The notes under the pieces were generated by a model. It saw only the letters and a program-made list of their open reading frames with translations. It was not told the origin of the DNA and made no database searches. A DNA stretch of 64,000 bases from the NCBI RefSeq assembly GCF_019668505.1, contig NZ_AP024371.1, forward strand, positions 744,001 through 808,000, read 5' to 3'. Every line of letters starts with the position of its first letter. Position 1 is the stretch's first letter. Below are positions 62,187 through 64,000 of the stretch, one piece after another. The translations under genes were made by a program, and so were the position numbers. The DNA comes from Borrelia miyamotoi (GTDB lineage Bacteria > Spirochaetota > Spirochaetia > Borreliales > Borreliaceae).

Positions 62187-63339
62187 TTTCTAAACATCCT
62201 TCAATTAAAATTTTGCCTGTGTTTAATTTTGGAAGTGTAATTGTAAAAGACGTTCCTTTCATTTCTTTACTTTCCATAAAAATTTCACCCCCATGTTCTT
62301 TGACTATTTTATAAGAGATAGTAAGTCCTATGCCACTTCCACGTTCTTTTGTGCTGAATTGAGGCTTGAATATATCATCTTTTGTTTCATTCTTTATTCC
62401 ATTTCCATTATCTTTAATATTGATATATACTTTATTTTCGCTTTCTTGGATGGAAATTTCTATTTTTTTTGCTTTCTTATTTGATTCAAGTAGTGCTTCT
62501 TCTGCATTTTTTACTATATTAATGATTACTTGCCTGATGAGTTTTTCATCGATTAATACTGGACTTACTTTTTTTAGATTGAATAAAAATTTAATCTCTT
62601 TATTTTTTAATTCTGGATTCAATAGATTATAAACACTTTTTATAATCTCGATAATATCTCTCTTTTCTGGCATTATTTTTATTGGTCTAACTGTCAATAA
62701 AAAATCTGTTACGGTTTTATCCATTCTATTTATTTCTTCTTTTATTATTTCGAAATAATTATTTGCTTTTGTACTTTTGATATTTTGTCTGTCTATTTCT
62801 TTTTTTAATAGTTGTAAATTTATATCAATTGCTCCTAATGGGTTTTTAATCTCATGTGCAATGTTTCTTGCATGTCTTGTGAAAGCGGCTAGAGCCTCAG
62901 CTCTTCTGAAAAGTTCTTCTTTATGTTTTTTTTCTTTGATATCCTCAATTAAAATAATATTTCCTTCAAGCTTTTGGTCTTTGACATATGGCATAAATGA
63001 TATTTTAATGTATATGTTTGTTGAAACTTGAACTTCAAATCCTATTATTTTATCTTCATTTGTTGCTAGTTCTTCTATTAGATTTGTTAGAGTTGGAATT
63101 TGAATATCTTTAAGTGTTTCTAATTTGTATTTAGGACTTATAGCTAGAATTTGAAATAGCATTTTGTTTAGGTAGATTATATTATTAAGCTTATCAATTA
63201 CTAAAATTCCTTCATTAATAGATGCAAATATTCCGTCATATATTTCTATTTTTTTATAGATATCTTGAATAAATTTAAGTTTTTGATCGCTTGATAATTT
63301 ATTTAATTTAGATAGGGTTTTTTTTAAGAATTTGCTCAT
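62179..63339 (-). CDS. hpk2: Hpk2, cytoplasmic histidine kinase partner of Rrp2
   Basis: The 386-residue kinase has no membrane helix. It has a PAS-like domain (about 35-130), a HisKA helix with the phosphorylated His162 in NIAHEIKNPLG, and a HATPase_c domain. The HATPase_c motifs are N box VIINIVKNAEEAL, G1 DNGNGI and G2 GSGIGLTISYKIV. It is the cognate-position partner of rrp2, although in Lyme Borrelia Rrp2 can also be phosphorylated by acetyl phosphate. It starts at ATG 63339, overlapping the holB stop (TAATG). Confidence 0.94.
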   Translation of the reverse strand: MSKFLKKTLSKLNKLSSDQKLKFIQDIYKKIEIYDGIFASINEGILVIDKLNNIIYLNKMLFQILAISPKYKLETLKDIQIPTLTNLIEELATNEDKIIGFEVQVSTNIYIKISFMPYVKDQKLEGNIILIEDIKEKKHKEELFRRAEALAAFTRHARNIAHEIKNPLGAIDINLQLLKKEIDRQNIKSTKANNYFEIIKEEINRMDKTVTDFLLTVRPIKIMPEKRDIIEIIKSVYNLLNPELKNKEIKFLFNLKKVSPVLIDEKLIRQVIINIVKNAEEALLESNKKAKKIEISIQESENKVYINIKDNGNGIKNETKDDIFKPQFSTKERGSGIGLTISYKIVKEHGGEIFMESKEMKGTSFTITLPKLNTGKILIEGCLENE

Positions 63340-64000
63340 TAATCCTCATAGTTTAGCATTAAATTTTCAATTATTAATTTTTTGTTTTGGTTGTATGGAC
63401 GGTGTTTTAAGATGTTTTTTAGATAGCCTAATTTTTTTAAGTATGTGCTAATGTCTAAATTTTGGTTTAAAAATTCATCTCTAAGTTGATTTGTGAGCTC
63501 TTGTAAGAATAAGTTGAATATATTTTCATCTTTTAGGAGATTAAATGTGTCAAGGTTAAATATGCTCTGTTTTTCTTTTATTACATTTAACATTCTTTTG
63601 ACTTCTTCTTTTAATTTTGTGTGTTCTTCACTGTAAAATAAGTTAAAATATTCTTCTGTTGTCAGTTCTTCATTTTGATTAAAGATTGCTTTGAATTTTT
63701 TGATCTCGAAGTCTCTGCTTTCTTTGTTACATTTGTAGATTCTTAGTCTTGAGAGTATTGTTTTTGGAATCTTATTTTTATTTCTTGTAGCTAATATAAA
63801 ATAAATATTTAAAGGTGGCTCTTCTAATATTTTTAGTAGTGCATTGTAAACATTAAAGTGTAAGTTTTCAATTTCATTGATGTAAATTATCTTTGTCTTA
63901 TTTTTTTCTGATAATGCCCAGGATTTAATCTTTCTAATATCATTAATGGTAATACTAAAATTTATATCTTTAATTATTTCTTCAATTTTTTTTATAAGTT
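63339..64000 (-). CDS. holB: DNA polymerase III delta' subunit, C-terminal part (5' partial)
   Basis: The minus-strand frame stays open to the window edge. The first visible residues include IIYINEIENLHFNVYNALLKILEEPP-type sequence (seen as KIIYINEIENLHF, NALLKILEEPP and YFILATRNKNKIPKTILSR), the classic DNA polymerase III delta'/clamp-loader signature with the LEEPP and SRC-like motif. An internal ATG at 63593 is therefore not the start. About 220 residues are visible, and the N-terminal P-loop region lies outside. The gene precedes hpk2 and rrp2 and overlaps hpk2 by one base. Confidence 0.88.
   Translation of the reverse strand, partial: LIKKIEEIIKDINFSITINDIRKIKSWALSEKNKTKIIYINEIENLHFNVYNALLKILEEPPLNIYFILATRNKNKIPKTILSRLRIYKCNKESRDFEIKKFKAIFNQNEELTTEEYFNLFYSEEHTKLKEEVKRMLNVIKEKQSIFNLDTFNLLKDENIFNLFLQELTNQLRDEFLNQNLDISTYLKKLGYLKNILKHRPYNQNKKLIIENLMLNYED

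Noticed and set aside
63339..63593. ATG at 63593 as start of an 84-aa gene
   Set aside because: Translation upstream in the same frame gives clear clamp-loader delta' sequence (NALLKILEEPP), so the ATG is internal to holB.
1..64000. CRISPR arrays, insertion sequences, prophage or plasmid-derived genes
   Set aside because: No regular direct repeats with spacers, transposase motifs, terminal inverted repeats or phage genes were seen; the gene content is core chromosome.

Overview
The window is a stretch of the linear chromosome of a Borrelia spirochaete. The evidence is the very low GC content, the gene order, and several genus-specific products: a P83/100 antigen whose N-terminal half is recognisable, PlzA with its PilZ residues at R145/R149, and the Rrp2/Hpk2 pair with the receiver aspartate at residue 52. 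P83/100 differs enough from my recollection of the Lyme-group protein that I infer a relapsing-fever-group species. That last step rests on memory and not on a database search. No insertion sequences, prophage, CRISPR arrays or rRNA genes were seen. This looks like conserved core chromosome with a little local decay.

Layout. 1-2260: end of dnaG and rpoD. 2273-4387: a zinc-ribbon coiled-coil protein, RNase P RNA (rnpB) and a TPR membrane protein. 4400-9912: the elongation operon mreB-mreC-mreD-mrdA(PBP2)-rodA. 10082-13893: thrS, pgsA and a secreted protein. 13870-18976: a CYTH protein, the KtrB/KtrA potassium uptake pair, a MinD-like ATPase and phosphofructokinase. 18996-26519 (minus strand): CoA-disulfide reductase, a glutamate-type symporter, phosphoglucose isomerase, a ParB-domain protein and PBP1A. 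26991-28872: the c-di-GMP receptor PlzA and a TPR protein. 28899-38462: threonylcarbamoyl-AMP synthase, RlpA, a DinG-type helicase, Dus, ValRS, MnmD and GroES. 38599-44090: an ABC-F ATPase, a beta-propeller-like exported protein and P83/100. 44169-45043: tRNA-Pro, tRNA-Arg and endonuclease III. 45052-49604: two peptide-type ABC permeases, an FtsB-like protein and two proteins of unknown function. 49561-54721: RNase Z and a Gld-type ABC system. 55052-58355: an MnmC2-like FAD enzyme, a frameshifted lipoprotein gene, a ClpP paralogue, a lipoprotein and tRNA-Leu. 58370-64000: the DUF368 (PopT) lipid-carrier translocase, a MazG-like enzyme, a LysM/M23 peptidase, rrp2, hpk2 and the end of holB.

A theme is envelope growth: MreBCD, PBP2, RodA, PBP1A, RlpA, PopT, the M23 peptidase and an FtsB-like protein all lie here. 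Translation and tRNA modification form a second theme (ThrRS, ValRS, TsaC, Dus, MnmD plus a possible MnmC2, RNase P, RNase Z). The most unusual signals are: (i) an ABC-F protein in which one composite ATP site has lost all its key residues in a matched way while the other is intact; (ii) a FliM-like CheY-binding motif in an acidic protein of unknown function; (iii) an endonuclease III lacking the fourth iron-sulfur cysteine, next to a DinG-type helicase that keeps all four; (iv) divergent tRNA and nth promoters whose -35 boxes overlap; (v) a terminator-like hairpin at the predicted transcript start of clpP; and (vi) genes whose best start is AUU or which appear leaderless.
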